Origin: Rallus limicola
Taxonomy: Eukaryota; Chordata; Aves; Gruiformes; Rallidae
Assembly (NCBI GenBank): GCA_022605955.1
Contig: JAKCOZ010000007.1
Location: 16,908,001 to 16,972,000 of the forward strand
Direction of reading: 5' to 3'
Length of the DNA: 64,000 bases
Position numbers and translations under genes: made by a program
Shown here: positions 1 to 11,250 of the stretch, piece by piece
How the letters are laid out: each line of letters starts with the position of its first letter
How positions within the stretch are numbered: the stretch's first letter is position 1
The notes under the pieces: model-generated
What the model was told of the DNA's origin: nothing
The model's input: only the letters and a program-made list of their open reading frames with translations
Databases searched by the model: none

Positions 1-3000
1 CAGGTCATTTTTGCTCGTTAGGCCTTTTCATCTCCTTTCTGTGGAGAGCATGATTTCAGAGGTGATCTGCTTCCTCTGCCCGTGTAATCAGAAGCGAAGG
101 CTGTGATCATGCTTATTTACAAGGAAAAGGAATAGGAAGGAGGGGGGAAGAACAAGAATGGTATCCAAGATTCCCATCTTTGGGAAGATGGGCATGAAAG
201 GGGATGAATTTAGCAGCTGGATGCTTTTTGGATCACAGTGGGAAAATGAGATGAAAAGAGGGTGAAACAAAACACAGCAAATCAATAGCAACCACGCCAG
301 TAGCAGTCACAGACACACTGCAGTGGCTTTCAGGCACATCAGGAGGACTCACATAAGATCTAGAAAAAAAATCACAACACTTTCCTACACTTTCTCTCTC
401 CTAAATAGAATACAAGGAGAGAATCTCCTCAAAGAGTGTGACTGAACTTAAGGCGAGCATGGATCAGAATATTTTCCCCAAAGAAAATGGCTGACTCCTT
501 TGTTACAAAAATTGTATGTTTAAAAAAAAATTAATCTGTGGTATGCTTGAAAGAAGCAATAGCTTCTGTGAGGCTGCTTGAAGAGTCCATCCTGGTGTTG
601 AGAGAGATCTATGCAGAAAGCAAGTGCGCACCAATTCATGGCCACAGAGTAGATGGAGAGCTGCTCTAGTTTGTGTTTTTGGGGTGAAAGGAGGGAAAAA
701 AGGAGAAGTGCTGCTGTTTGTGCAAGAAGCCAAGTTAAAAAGGGAAGAAACGATCTCTAGAGCAAGATAGCAGGTAGAAAAAAAATGATTAAGAGAAAAT
801 AACCTGTGCATGAAGCCAGGCGCAATAGCTGTGGTGAGAACCACATAGGCAAAGCAGAAAAACTGGTCCATGAAGAGTTAGAGCAGGCACTGCTCTGCAT
901 TGCTTCTGTAGCTTCTGCTGCTGAAAGGTTATCAAGATATTTTCGAAGGACTGGGATATCTTCCAGGCATGTTTCACCTTGAAATAGAGACAGCATTTCA
1001 GCCAGGCTGGCACCTGTGTAACCACTGCACCAAGGGCAAAGAAGAAGAGGCAGCCAACACAGCGAATGGTGAGAGAAGGCATCAGTGCTGCAGTCGCTGC
1101 ATCCCTGGTCAGGAGCGTGGCCTGGGAGCCAACCTCCACACAGGCAAGTACGTTGTTCACTCAAGCCCGAGCGACCTCGTCAAAGTACGACAAACTACTC
1201 ATTACCAAGTGCCTGCAACAAAAGATGTGTTACCTGACTTGGCAGAAGCAAAAAATAGCCTCAGCACTTGGTGCCAAAGATAAATATTGGCAAATGCTAT
1301 TGGATAAAGAAAGCAACCACCTCGCTACATCTTGGACACCAGCAGGTAGCTGCAGATGGTGGAATATGCTGTTTTGGATCAAACCTGCAGTGGAAGAATA
1401 CTGCTGCTGCCAACAAGATGCGCTAACAGGACTCACAGGGATCAGAGATGTGGATGATGGCATTCTGCAGCAGAGCTGCAGAGACACTGAAATGGCAACA
1501 GCCATAGATCACGATCTCATTTGTTTGCTATGAAGAGCAGAGAAAATAAAGCCATAACTACATACTGCAAATAATATAGTAATAATACAATAATGATAAC
1601 ATTGCAGCAGACTGTAGTTTCCGACCCAGGACACTTAGAGCACGTCAACATTCAGTGCAAGTGCAGGAGCTGTGAAGTGCAAGCTAAAGACCCCAGTGGA
1701 GGCTGGTGAGCCGCTGAGGGTCTTGGGGCAATAGGAATCGATGCCACGGGGCAGTCAGGACTCATTATATTCCCTAGGGCCTGGAGCAGGGTTGGAAGGG
1801 ACTTTCCAGCCTTCCTAAACAGACCAGTTCTGGGATCCATTAGATGGAGGACACACTGAACTACTTGGTGCCATGAAAAATAAACAACAGCTCATCTCAC
1901 AGCAGCTGTATGTGTAGTTTCAAATCCAGAATCCCCATTTCCTTTCAGGGAGTTTTTAAAATTTTACCTGGGAGTGAGGGTGCAGAGTCATACCAGGCCT
2001 TCAATCACATTGGGTCTTCCCCCATCACAGACAGGCAGCTGGGAAAGCTATTAAAATTCCCAGCTGTGGCTTTAAGAAGGTTCAGGAAGCAAACAAAACA
2101 CGCAGCAAACCAGCCTTGAACTCTGAAGGAACTCTGATATCAGCCCCTATAACACTCAATGTCAAGATGCATCTCTGTAGCATTGCCTATGGCTAGCAGG
2201 AGTGGATGGAGGAAAGGAGAAGAAAGAAAAGATGTGCAGGAGAGGTACAGCATGTCACACCAAAGACCTTCCCCATTGGTGTTCAGAGATGCAGTTACAG
2301 GTAAAACTGTTTCCTTGAGACACATGAAGCATGTGAAGGCAAGTGGTTCCAATCAGGCTGCAAACTCCCAGTTTGGGGAAGATGGTGATGATTTGGCTTC
2401 TTTATTGCTGACATCAAAAATTTGTCAAGTTTTGCAGAGACAGGTTGGATACAGCTCTATGTGCACTCTGCTGAAATTTGATGAGCCAGGTGCTGAAAGC
2501 ACACAGGCTTTTGAGTGACAGACTGCAGAACCAAGGCATTGAATCGCCCTGTCTCCTCACAAGAAAATCCTAATTTTAGGTGCAGTTATTAGGCACCATT
2601 CTTATGTGTAGAGTTCAGAGGGATATACAGGTAAACTAAATCTAAAAGCAAGTCTAGGCAATGATGTTTAATTTTCCATTGGAATTTGGGAGATCAGTGA
2701 TGCACTAGGTGGCCAAAGGAAAGTCTTTTTTCCCCCCTAAGCCTTCGTTTCCCCATCTGGAGAAGAACTTCTGCAATATTTGCTGATGTAAAACCCGCTA
2801 CTTGCGACAGGGAATGATCATCGTCTGAAATTAATGTGATGAACGGAATGCTGTGATAAACAGCCTTCTTGTCCCCGAGTTGGGAGCACAAGGGTGGGAT
2901 TGTGTGGGAGCTGTGAGAACGCAGCACATGACCAGAATCTGGTATAGGTGGCTGCAGTATAGGCAGGGGGAAGGAGAAAACTGAATGTTGCCCTCTCTCA

Positions 3001-4407
3001 GAGTTCTCTTTCCTTCTGCTTGAACACTGAATAATAAGGTCAGCTGTGATTTTAACCAACTCAAAGAGCAATTCCTAATCTCTTTCCATCTGGACTTTCA
3101 TTTCCTGGCTATCTCACATAGCACTACATGCTTTTTTTGGGATCAAAAGTCACGTCAGGATGACTCTGTTTCCATTTCTATCAGACAATAATAGGGATAG
3201 CGCTCAGGTAGCCAAGGCTAAATTATCTGCATTTTTTGTTAATCACAGGAAGTGTGCCAGATGCTTACGTGACCGGGCAAGCTCTCCAAGGCCGTGCACA
3301 CAGTGAGGCGCTGTGCCAGTTGTCTGGGTGGCTCTGCTTTTCACAAGGGAATGAGTCACTGCAGCAGTTACCGCTGCTCCACCCCTCCTATTGGTTTCTA
3401 ATATCTTACCCTGGCAGGAGGCCAGGAATCCAGGAGGACCCAAGTTTGGGTCCAGGCTCCTGTTCCGTTTCCTTCCCTTTATGGCAGCAATGGATTTCCT
3501 GTGCTTCCCTCCCTTTCCTCCCCTGCTTCTTTATGGATGTGGCCATTATGTAGCTCTGAGAAAATGGATTACCAGGCAGCGCTCGGCATCACCATTGCTC
3601 TGGTGTGCATTGCGTGTCTGCAGAACCGGACCTGTTATGCAGAGGTTTTTAATTGCTGTGTTTGTTTTAGCAATGTTATGTGAGGCCGCGGCATTTCGAA
3701 GCTACATCAGGCTGAGGAGGTATTGTGTCTCTTGCCCATGTTTCCCCATATGCTGTGAATCACTGAGGGAGACTCCTGGGTACTTCTTGCAAATTCTGGA
3801 TGGGGGTGAGTCAGCATTCCCTTGAGGGCTCCATCACAGCCCATCGTCATTGCCTCCCCCTCAACATGGCGTGTGGCTAGAGGCACCCACAGAGCCAGGG
3901 AAGTGGAGTTACATATGGATGCCATGAATCAAGCATTCTGGCAAAGGCATCAACGCCAGTGCCACCCACAGGGTGCAGTCAGCAGGGCAGGGAGCGATGG
4001 AGGGCCTCATTAAACAGGCTGGTGCTTGCTGCTGATGTACACTAGTGCAAGAGTGTCACCATGTTCCTCTCGAGCCTCGTGCGTGCTCTGCCCATCGCTC
4101 CGCAGGAACAGCCTGTGAACAGGAGCTACTGTTCAAATGGATGCATTAGAAAAGTGAATGGGAGCTTAAGTGCTTTGGGGGTTGCTATTTCATTATCACT
4201 GCTCATAAAGCCTTCTGAGAAGTGTGAACATTTCCTGCTTTTAGCCAGGCTCTTAATTCACACCACACTAGGCTTGACCCTAGCTGCCACCCGCTTCTTC
4301 CTCTCTACCACTCTCATTCTCCAAACCTGATCCTGTACTCTTCTGGCCCTTCACACTTTGTGACACCAAATGGCTGAATCCTGCACCAACCCTCCAAATC
4401 AGGCTGT
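1..4407. other. Unique sequence, no gene recognised
   Basis: I see no recognisable gene, transposon or RNA gene here. The composition is mixed, with short A-runs and no long simple repeat. Open frames on both strands are short or overlap each other, with the densest overlap at 503-1533 (separate entry). A short stretch near 3640-3720 has a few CpGs (gccgcgg) but is too small to call an island. Confidence 0.6.
503..1533. other. Block of overlapping open frames, function unknown
   Basis: Both strands are unusually open here. The plus strand has an ATG-started 155-codon frame at 1066-1533. The minus strand has frames at 1230-1505, 757-1164, 789-1160 and 503-871, several starting at TTG or GTG rather than ATG. 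The minus frame 757-1164 contains SLCWLPLLLCPW, which superficially resembles a receptor sixth membrane segment, but no other receptor hallmark is in register. I do not recognise any of these products. A decayed processed pseudogene on the minus strand is possible. Chance is also possible, because one frame of this length is expected in 64 kb. Confidence 0.2.
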
Positions 4408-4442
4408 TGATGTCACGCAGTGACATCACCCTACACACGTGT
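4408..4442. promoter_or_regulatory. CRE-like palindrome plus E-box cluster
   Basis: TGATGTCAC at 4408-4416 and its exact reverse complement GTGACATCA at 4420-4428 flank a 3 bp spacer (gca). Each arm contains a variant of the ATF/CREB site (TGACATCA, one base from TGACGTCA). Seven bases further on lies an 8 bp palindrome, acacgtgt (4435-4442), with a CACGTG E-box at 4436-4441, the kind bound by USF, MYC or CLOCK-type bHLH factors. Motifs alone do not prove function. No promoter or transcript is visible beside it. Confidence 0.35.
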
Positions 4443-4810
4443 TAGTAGATGCCCCACATCTGTTGCTATAGCGGAAACACAAGTAGCTGTCTCGCTTGGA
4501 GGGGTGGGAGGTGTTTATGGCTCCTCAGCCTCTCAGCCAAGACATGCTCCAGCACAGGCGTCCTCTTCTTCAGATTTATATAGGTTGAACCCATTCCTAC
4601 TGCTCCTGCTTATCCCTGTTTCAATGAGCATGGGCTGAGATCTCCTCTCCTATAGCCACAGTTTCTCACAGATAAACTCCACCAAATCACTTTAGTTACT
4701 ATTTCTTTATTTTCTGTTTTGCAGTATGTTTCCTAAATCCTTTACAATACTCAGGAAGGGAGTGATAAATTTAAAGAGTGATAAATTTCTCAGAAAATAC
4801 ATTCCTGAAA
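4443..4810. other. Unique AT-rich sequence
   Basis: Nothing recognised. Near 4760-4790 a short phrase (gtgataaattt) occurs twice about 18 bp apart, just before a cleaner tandem duplication. Confidence 0.5.
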
Positions 4811-4850
4811 GGCTATTATTAACATATATTGGCTATTATTAACATATATT
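4811..4850 (+). repeat. Perfect 20 bp tandem duplication
   Basis: The 20-mer ggctattattaacatatatt occurs twice head to tail with no mismatch. Identity of both copies suggests a recent slippage event. No transposon ends are visible around it. Confidence 0.9.
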
Positions 4851-7800
4851 GCTAATTCACTTTAAAAAAAAATGTCAATAGAAGAGTATTTTTAGGTTAA
4901 AAAAACTTATTTCTATTTAAAATGAAGGAAATAGTTGTCTTTAAAAATCTAAGTATTATTTGCAGCAGCTGGTTCAGCTTACGAAGCTGCTAGGAGTAGA
5001 GAGAGCAGTCTCTGAGACAGTGATTTTATATTTCAGGGCACTAGTAATCTGTTTGTCCTTGCTTAACTTCTTCTGTGCCATGCCCTGGTTCACATTTGGA
5101 GCTATATTTTATCTCCAAGTTCCTATTATTTCTTACAGGTTAGCACAACATATGACCTATGACATTGCAGCTGTAAAGAAAGTAGGCACATGCGATTTTT
5201 CTCTTCAGTTTTCATATCTCAGCTCTCTGGCCATTCAATTTAGTTTCCCAGGTGCTGACAGCTGGCAATGCTCTTAACTGCTCTCCCCTGTTGGTAAGTT
5301 ATGGATATTTCCTAACTGAAGTTTAATTGTATAACTTTACTTCAATCAAAATGCCAAAGGTCCCAGGAACCCATTCCTCCTCCAGGCTGATTACGGCACT
5401 GAAGATAATACTGTTTGCGGATGGTGAACCTAAGCCCCTACTGAGTGTCTTCTAAGACAAACTGACATTTATTGCATTCCTCATTACAACATGACTGTCC
5501 AGAGCTGGCCCAGAGAAACACAAAACCGCAATTTTTAGGTTATGTCTTCCATATATTTAAAAGCAGGCATAAAAAAAAGTCATTTGATTTCATTATCGAG
5601 GCTGAAAGATAGTAAGAATATGAGATTGAAAGGAAGAGCAGTTCTGTAGATACCAAAGGCAGGAGCAGGAGAACACCTGTCTCAGGACCTTACAAGTGGG
5701 TATTACAGCAGCACAGTGAAGAAGGACCTGGTCCAACATGTGGTGTCTCATGTCACACATTCTGTGTTTCTTCCCTTTTTACCAGGAATGACAGCAAGTG
5801 GGCACTGTTGTGATGCTGTCTTGGTGGCCTTGATGTTGTATTAGGCTGCTGAGGGTGACCTGACCTTGGGGCTTATCCTGTGGGCCCATTGCTCCCCTTC
5901 CTTCAGCTTCTGTTGGTGTTGGTTGCCCTGGCTGCCCTGCTCCTCAAGTGGGGAGAGTAACGCTGGTGGCACCATAACTCCCTGAGCTCCTGGGCTCTGA
6001 AGAAATATGGCAAGTGGACCCTGGGGCCCTGCAGCCCCTCTGTGAAAAGGTACCAGGTCTCTGTACACATCTGTAGGACCACAGGCACCTCAGATAGGCT
6101 ATGCACCAGTATTAGTCAGCATCAGCCCTCCAGGCACTCGTTGGGAATTATGGACCCAAATGCCTGTTGAGGTTTCCATAAAGTCTGCCCATAGCTTTGC
6201 TCAATAGGTGAAATACGCCTTCAGTTTACCCTCAGGGGTAAACCGAGGTTAAACAGTGACGGTAATAAACCCAGAGTAATGAGCAGTAAAATAATGGTGA
6301 AATGTTCTGATACTGTTGCAACAGAGAGGCTGAGGTGGGGAGGGTAGGATTGTCCCTGTTGCCAAAGGGTGAACTTGCTTTTCCCAATTCCATGACTATT
6401 GACTGCTTCTGCAGTCATGGCAAACTGCAGTCACATGGAGAGGGAGACAACCCACTAAAAACTGAATACAGCATCCCTTTTGTTCTGCCTCTGCTCTGTA
6501 TATTCATACCTCTGCCTACCTGGGAATATCCTACCTGTGCATGGCGATCCTAGCTTTGGTGGGTACAGCTGCTTCTCCCTAGGAGGGAGTGGAGGGAAGT
6601 TTGCTATGGGAACCACTCTGAGTTGAGTCCACCAGTTACAACATGAAAGAAAATAAATGTTTGTCAAAGCTTCACCCTGGTTTTCTAAATTCTCATCAAG
6701 TTGGCTGGGGTTCAACTTCATTATTATTTTTACTTCTTAGCCTTCACAAGGCTCCTTAGTGCCCCGCAGCTACCAACTGGCTGTGGCCTATTCAGCAGCT
6801 GATGGAGAAGGACTTGTCCAGTGGGAGAAGGTGTTTCATGTGTCCTGGAGCAGCTGGCCCAGCTTTGCTTCTTTCTAGAGAAGCCTGGAGGAGAAAGGGA
6901 CAGACTTCTCCCTCCCAAGGACATGAACATTCTTACAGGAGGCATGGTAAGGGTGGTGAGGTAAAAACTGTGTTGCGATGGAGGGCTTGCTGATACACTG
7001 CAACAGAGGAGAGGATCCCATCCAGAGGGGGACCTGCATCTCTTGCATGCCCTGTGTTTCCTGTCTTTTTCCAGACAGCCTACCTGGCTTCACGATGACA
7101 AATCATGGTTAGTCTAAAGCAGATCAAGTGATGAGGAGCTAGGAAGAAGCAGGTATTTTGGTCCACTTACCATAGATGTCTGGCTGCCAGTCACCGATAG
7201 TGTTTTTGTGGGCAGAAAGCAGTTTGAAGAGATCCTTGTCCTTCCCAGTGCATTCCCTCTCTCCTCCTTTCCCTACAGCAGCCAGCTGTCCCCTCCCCCA
7301 GTCACATTAAAGCAGCTGTTTCTGGTGTCGTGGTCTAAAACAGATCAGCGGGGTTTTTCTGGTTTTGCTAATACTGGCCATTTCAGTAATTTAGTTTAAA
7401 GGGTATCAGCACATTTAGGAGTGATAAATGGGAGGGAGGAGGGAGAGTAACAAATAGCTGTGGGTGAGAAAAGGCAGGGTCCTCCTTTGGCAGCTTTGCC
7501 ATTAGATAATTGTGGTATGGAGCAGCACCTTCAGATGTCCACTGAAAAATGCATCCGTATTTGGGCCCCAATTCCAAAAAGCATGTCAGAGCATGCTTCA
7601 CCACTGCTCTGTTGCTTCATTTTCAGTAAACTGTCAAGCAAGCACATGTCCAGCACCCACTGACTAGTGATGTGCTGCCAAATTGGGGCTTAGAGAGAGA
7701 AGAAAAATAAATATTGCTAGCTCTATCCTGATGAAACCTACAGATAATAGACAATGCCATACATTCAACAGAACCAAAATAGGCATCCTGTGCAGCAATT

Positions 7801-9808
7801 CCGCAGGTATTGGAGTGGTGAAGGGTTTTGCTAAATTTCCCACGGTTTTTGCTGTAGCACTCATCTCTGTATTTTTAGGCTCACACATGTATTTAGGATT
7901 CTTGGTTCTGTTTAGGTGCCAGACTTCCACACTTGCAAAAGCTGTGCAGGCCTGTTTCTGATTTATTCCAGTGAGTTGTTTCATTTTTTTGAGTGAGATT
8001 TCTCTTGATTTCTGCTGGTGAAGTGGAACTGAACTCCAGGTCTGGGTACAAAGCAAAGGCATACTGGGAATTGCTGCTGTGACTACACAGTGCTCATGTA
8101 CTTTACCTGATCATCCTGATTGCCTGAGGATTAAACTTACGATTTTAATACTGTGTATCTTGATAGACAAGGTCACAGTTATGTAGCCTGAAGTGCCACC
8201 TAGAGTCTTACTACATATATCTTTTATAACATTGCTCCCAAGACCGTGCTTGAAGGTCAGGAGCTGGATGGTGGGACCAAGATTAGCAAGTGATCTTCAG
8301 TGGTCTAAGAAATGATGATAGTGAAAATTAAGTCATTGGGATGAGTAGATCATCTTCACTGGAAAACCCTTGTTTTCTGTTCCCTCTATCTCCCTCACAC
8401 ACACAGAGGTACAGGCAATGGGGTCAAATGGGGCACAACCACTGCAGAGGCTCCTTTGGATGCTCAGGTCAGCAGACAGGAGCCAGAGGTGTGTTAGTCA
8501 GAGGTGTCTGTACCCAGGTCTTCTGGGACAATTGGTGTCCCCAGCCCCTCCATTGCACTCATCAGCCTCCTCTGAAGGCCCTGTGCCTTGGGGCAAGGTG
8601 AGTCAGCTAAGGAAGCTGAACGGACATTTCAATCCTTCTGGAGACACGTTGTGCAGCTCAAGCTGTTCCACCCATGACACCTCCTTCTCTGCCAGGTCCC
8701 ACTGGATGCAAACAGGAGGCCTGCTCCCTCCTCTTCCCTCTGAAAAGCCTGGCTAGGTCTCTGTGCCTGCTCAGAACACACACAGTCCTGGTGAGATGGG
8801 GTTTCTTATCTGACTCATTTCCCTCCCAGTGTACGCAGTTTTCTCCTGCATGCTCCTGGAGGGCTGGCTTTTCTTTTCCCCCAGGTCTCCTGAGCTCACA
8901 CGTTAAATTGGAAAGACCTTTCTGAGACCCACATGTTCTGCTACAGAAAGTGAGCCCCTGGGGTTCTTGGAAGGGAAACTGCCCCCTATTTTTAGGGTTT
9001 TTCTGGGATATCTCTGCCTGGGAATGCCTGAAATCACAGGAGGAATGAAGGTGTTCAGAGCTGTGTGAAAAAAAAGACACAGCTATACCAAGAGATCCTA
9101 ATGTTTCCCATATAAAATATCCCATAGCATTCTGAATCTGATTTCGTTTGCAGCTGTACTGAGAATAAAAGCTTTTCCTTCACCTAACAATCAATCGGCC
9201 CATAGTGGGTCTTTATTCCCATTCAAATTAAGAGCTATTCCATACCAAAAAATGCACTAATGTAACTAAATTGATTTCTAACTTGATTTTAGTTAAATGG
9301 GTGTAGTTCCCTGTGGGGATACACTTAAATAAGTCGAAGAGTGGGCAAATTATGCATCTTTTTATATTTCTCCACGATTTATCTTAATTAGGTGTAAAGG
9401 GATCTTGTAGCATCCAAGGTACTTACCACAGGTAACAACCCACATGCAGAAACCTGCATCTTCTGATTCCTGGGGATGCTTAGCAACTCTCCTAAAGTGT
9501 CGAAGGCTCTTAACTCCTGCTGTGGAGCGCTGGAGGTGTTTGCTACCTCACAAGTGTTCAGCACTTCTAGAGATCAGGCCCTGCATTGTCGTTATGTGTG
9601 TTGTGTCCCCCTCCCTCTTCCATATTTCATGGTGCATAATTGCCTCCCCCACCAGCCAGGAGCAGCCTTGGCTCTGAAGCACCCTCATTGCTCTGAGAGC
9701 CGAGGCTAAGTGCAGCCCTCAGCATGCCCAGGATCCCGGTGGATTCAGAGGGAAGCTTTTTTCTTATTGGGCTGTACAGTCCTCGCAGGGGAGCTTGTCT
9801 TCCCGCTG
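4851..9808. other. Unique sequence, no gene recognised
   Basis: About 5 kb with no recognisable exon, transposon or RNA gene. Open frames such as the 155-codon minus frame at 8658-9125 have no recognisable domain and are of a length expected by chance. The 5840-6110 stretch is locally GC-richer, with two overlapping minus frames that I cannot assign. Confidence 0.55.
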
Positions 9809-9831
9809 AGAGAGAGAGAGAGAGAGAGAGG
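9809..9831 (+). repeat. (AG)n dinucleotide run
   Basis: A run of about eleven AG units is followed by GAG and ten A residues (to about 9843), forming a pure purine tract. It is an ordinary microsatellite. Confidence 0.9.
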
Positions 9832-11137
9832 AGAAAAAAAAAAGACCCTAGCAAAAGAAAATGAAAGTGATTTATAACCTAAGGCACAGCCGGTGCTGGG
9901 AGATGCCTCCCAGCTCAGCTCGGCCTCGGTTGGGATTAGCCACATCTCTGAGCGGCTGGGGCACGGTGTTTGACTTTGCGGTGTTTCATTGCTCCCACAC
10001 AGAAACCCATTGCCTGTTCCCATTCCTGGTGACTGCTGCTGGAAAAGGACAGGAAAACAGTGCATGCCCTCAAACAGACACTGCTGGGCTCTGCCCTCGG
10101 TAGCTGCGGTCATCACCCCGGGAGGGTATGACACGCTACGTTGTGCGGGAAGGAGCCGTTCACACTCGGCACTCCCACAAGATGCAGTGCTTAAAAAAAA
10201 ATTAATAAAATCAATGTATATTGTTTAAACTGTTTTTAAAATGGATGGATAGTAAAGCTACACAGGCCAAACTGCATGTAACCCCCTGAAAAGAAGCAGA
10301 AAGGGGGGAATGACATGCCCCATCACTCAGGAATATAGATTTTGAAATTTATCTGTCTAATTTATGGGAGAATATATGCCAATATCTAAGTTTGGGAGAC
10401 TTCTGACCTTTTACCATTGACAAAGGCTGTGCATGGATCTGACATACAGTGGGGTAATGGAAATATAAGCAATGGGTTCCAGGGTAGAGGCCAGAAGTGT
10501 AAAGACTGTGGTTGTTCTTCCAGGAACGATGTGTGGGCTTGATTGACCAGAAACGTCTCTGAGAAAGTGAGAGACCCAAAAAGGTCAATTCCCTCTCTTC
10601 AGTGGCTCTGGCTATTTTCTTTAAATTAAAAAGAAAAATGGGACACTCTAGTCCTTTGTGTAATCTTATAGCCTAAGGAGTATTTCCTAGGCTTATTCTG
10701 CTGTGTGTGCTGCAAAGCAGAACGGGGTATTTAGACTCTGAATTTTCACTCAGGTGTTTTTTATTCCTGTTCACATTCAATTACTATGCAATATCAACTT
10801 CTATGTCTTCTGTGTGGCTTTTTTTTTTTAAATTGAGGATTTTATATTAATAAACCGTGGAATCTTAAAGTCAATGTTTGCTAGCACCATAGGCACATGC
10901 AATATTACACAGACATATTTTCTCACTTCCCTCCTTTCCTTCTCTCCCTCCTTCCTCCCTTAGCCAGCTACAAGGTTTTGTATAATTTTTCCATGTTTTC
11001 TTTAAACCTTTGAACACAGGAAGATACCCTGTGTACATTTTAAAACACACAGAACAAAATGTCAAATGTCAGCACCAGAACGGTCTGCTGGACTCTGGGT
11101 GAGGAGATCACCCATCACTTTTATTCATATGATGTGT
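9832..11137. other. Unique sequence, mild CpG content at left
   Basis: The first 350 bases carry scattered CpGs (for example near 9890-9970 and 10095-10175), more than the surroundings but too dilute for an island. The rest is AT-rich. A pyrimidine-rich stretch at about 10920-10960 ends in TTAG but has no matching downstream exon. No gene recognised. Confidence 0.5.
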
Positions 11138-11140
11138 TCT

Positions 11141-11250
11141 CCTGTCCTGTCCTGTCCTGTCCTGTCCTCTCCTCTCCTCTCCTCTCCTCTCCTCTCCTCT
11201 CCTCTCCTCTCCTCTCCTCTCCTCTCCTCTCCTCTCCTCTCCTCTCCTCT
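11141..11250 (+). repeat. Pentanucleotide satellite (CCTGT)5(CCTCT)17
   Basis: Five CCTGT units (11141-11165) are followed without a break by seventeen CCTCT units (11166-11250). One base separates the two unit types, so a point change at one end appears to have been amplified. The open frames across it, encoding repeated SPLLS on one strand and RRGEE on the other, are artefacts of the repeat. Confidence 0.97.

Noticed and set aside
757..1164. Receptor-like CWLP motif in a minus frame
   Set aside because: A single short motif in a hydrophobic frame that starts at TTG; no conserved membrane-segment series or DRY/NPxxY-type motifs in register.
8658..9125. 155-codon ATG open frame on the minus strand
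   Set aside because: About one ATG frame of this length is expected by chance in 64 kb of both strands; no recognisable domain or low-complexity signal.
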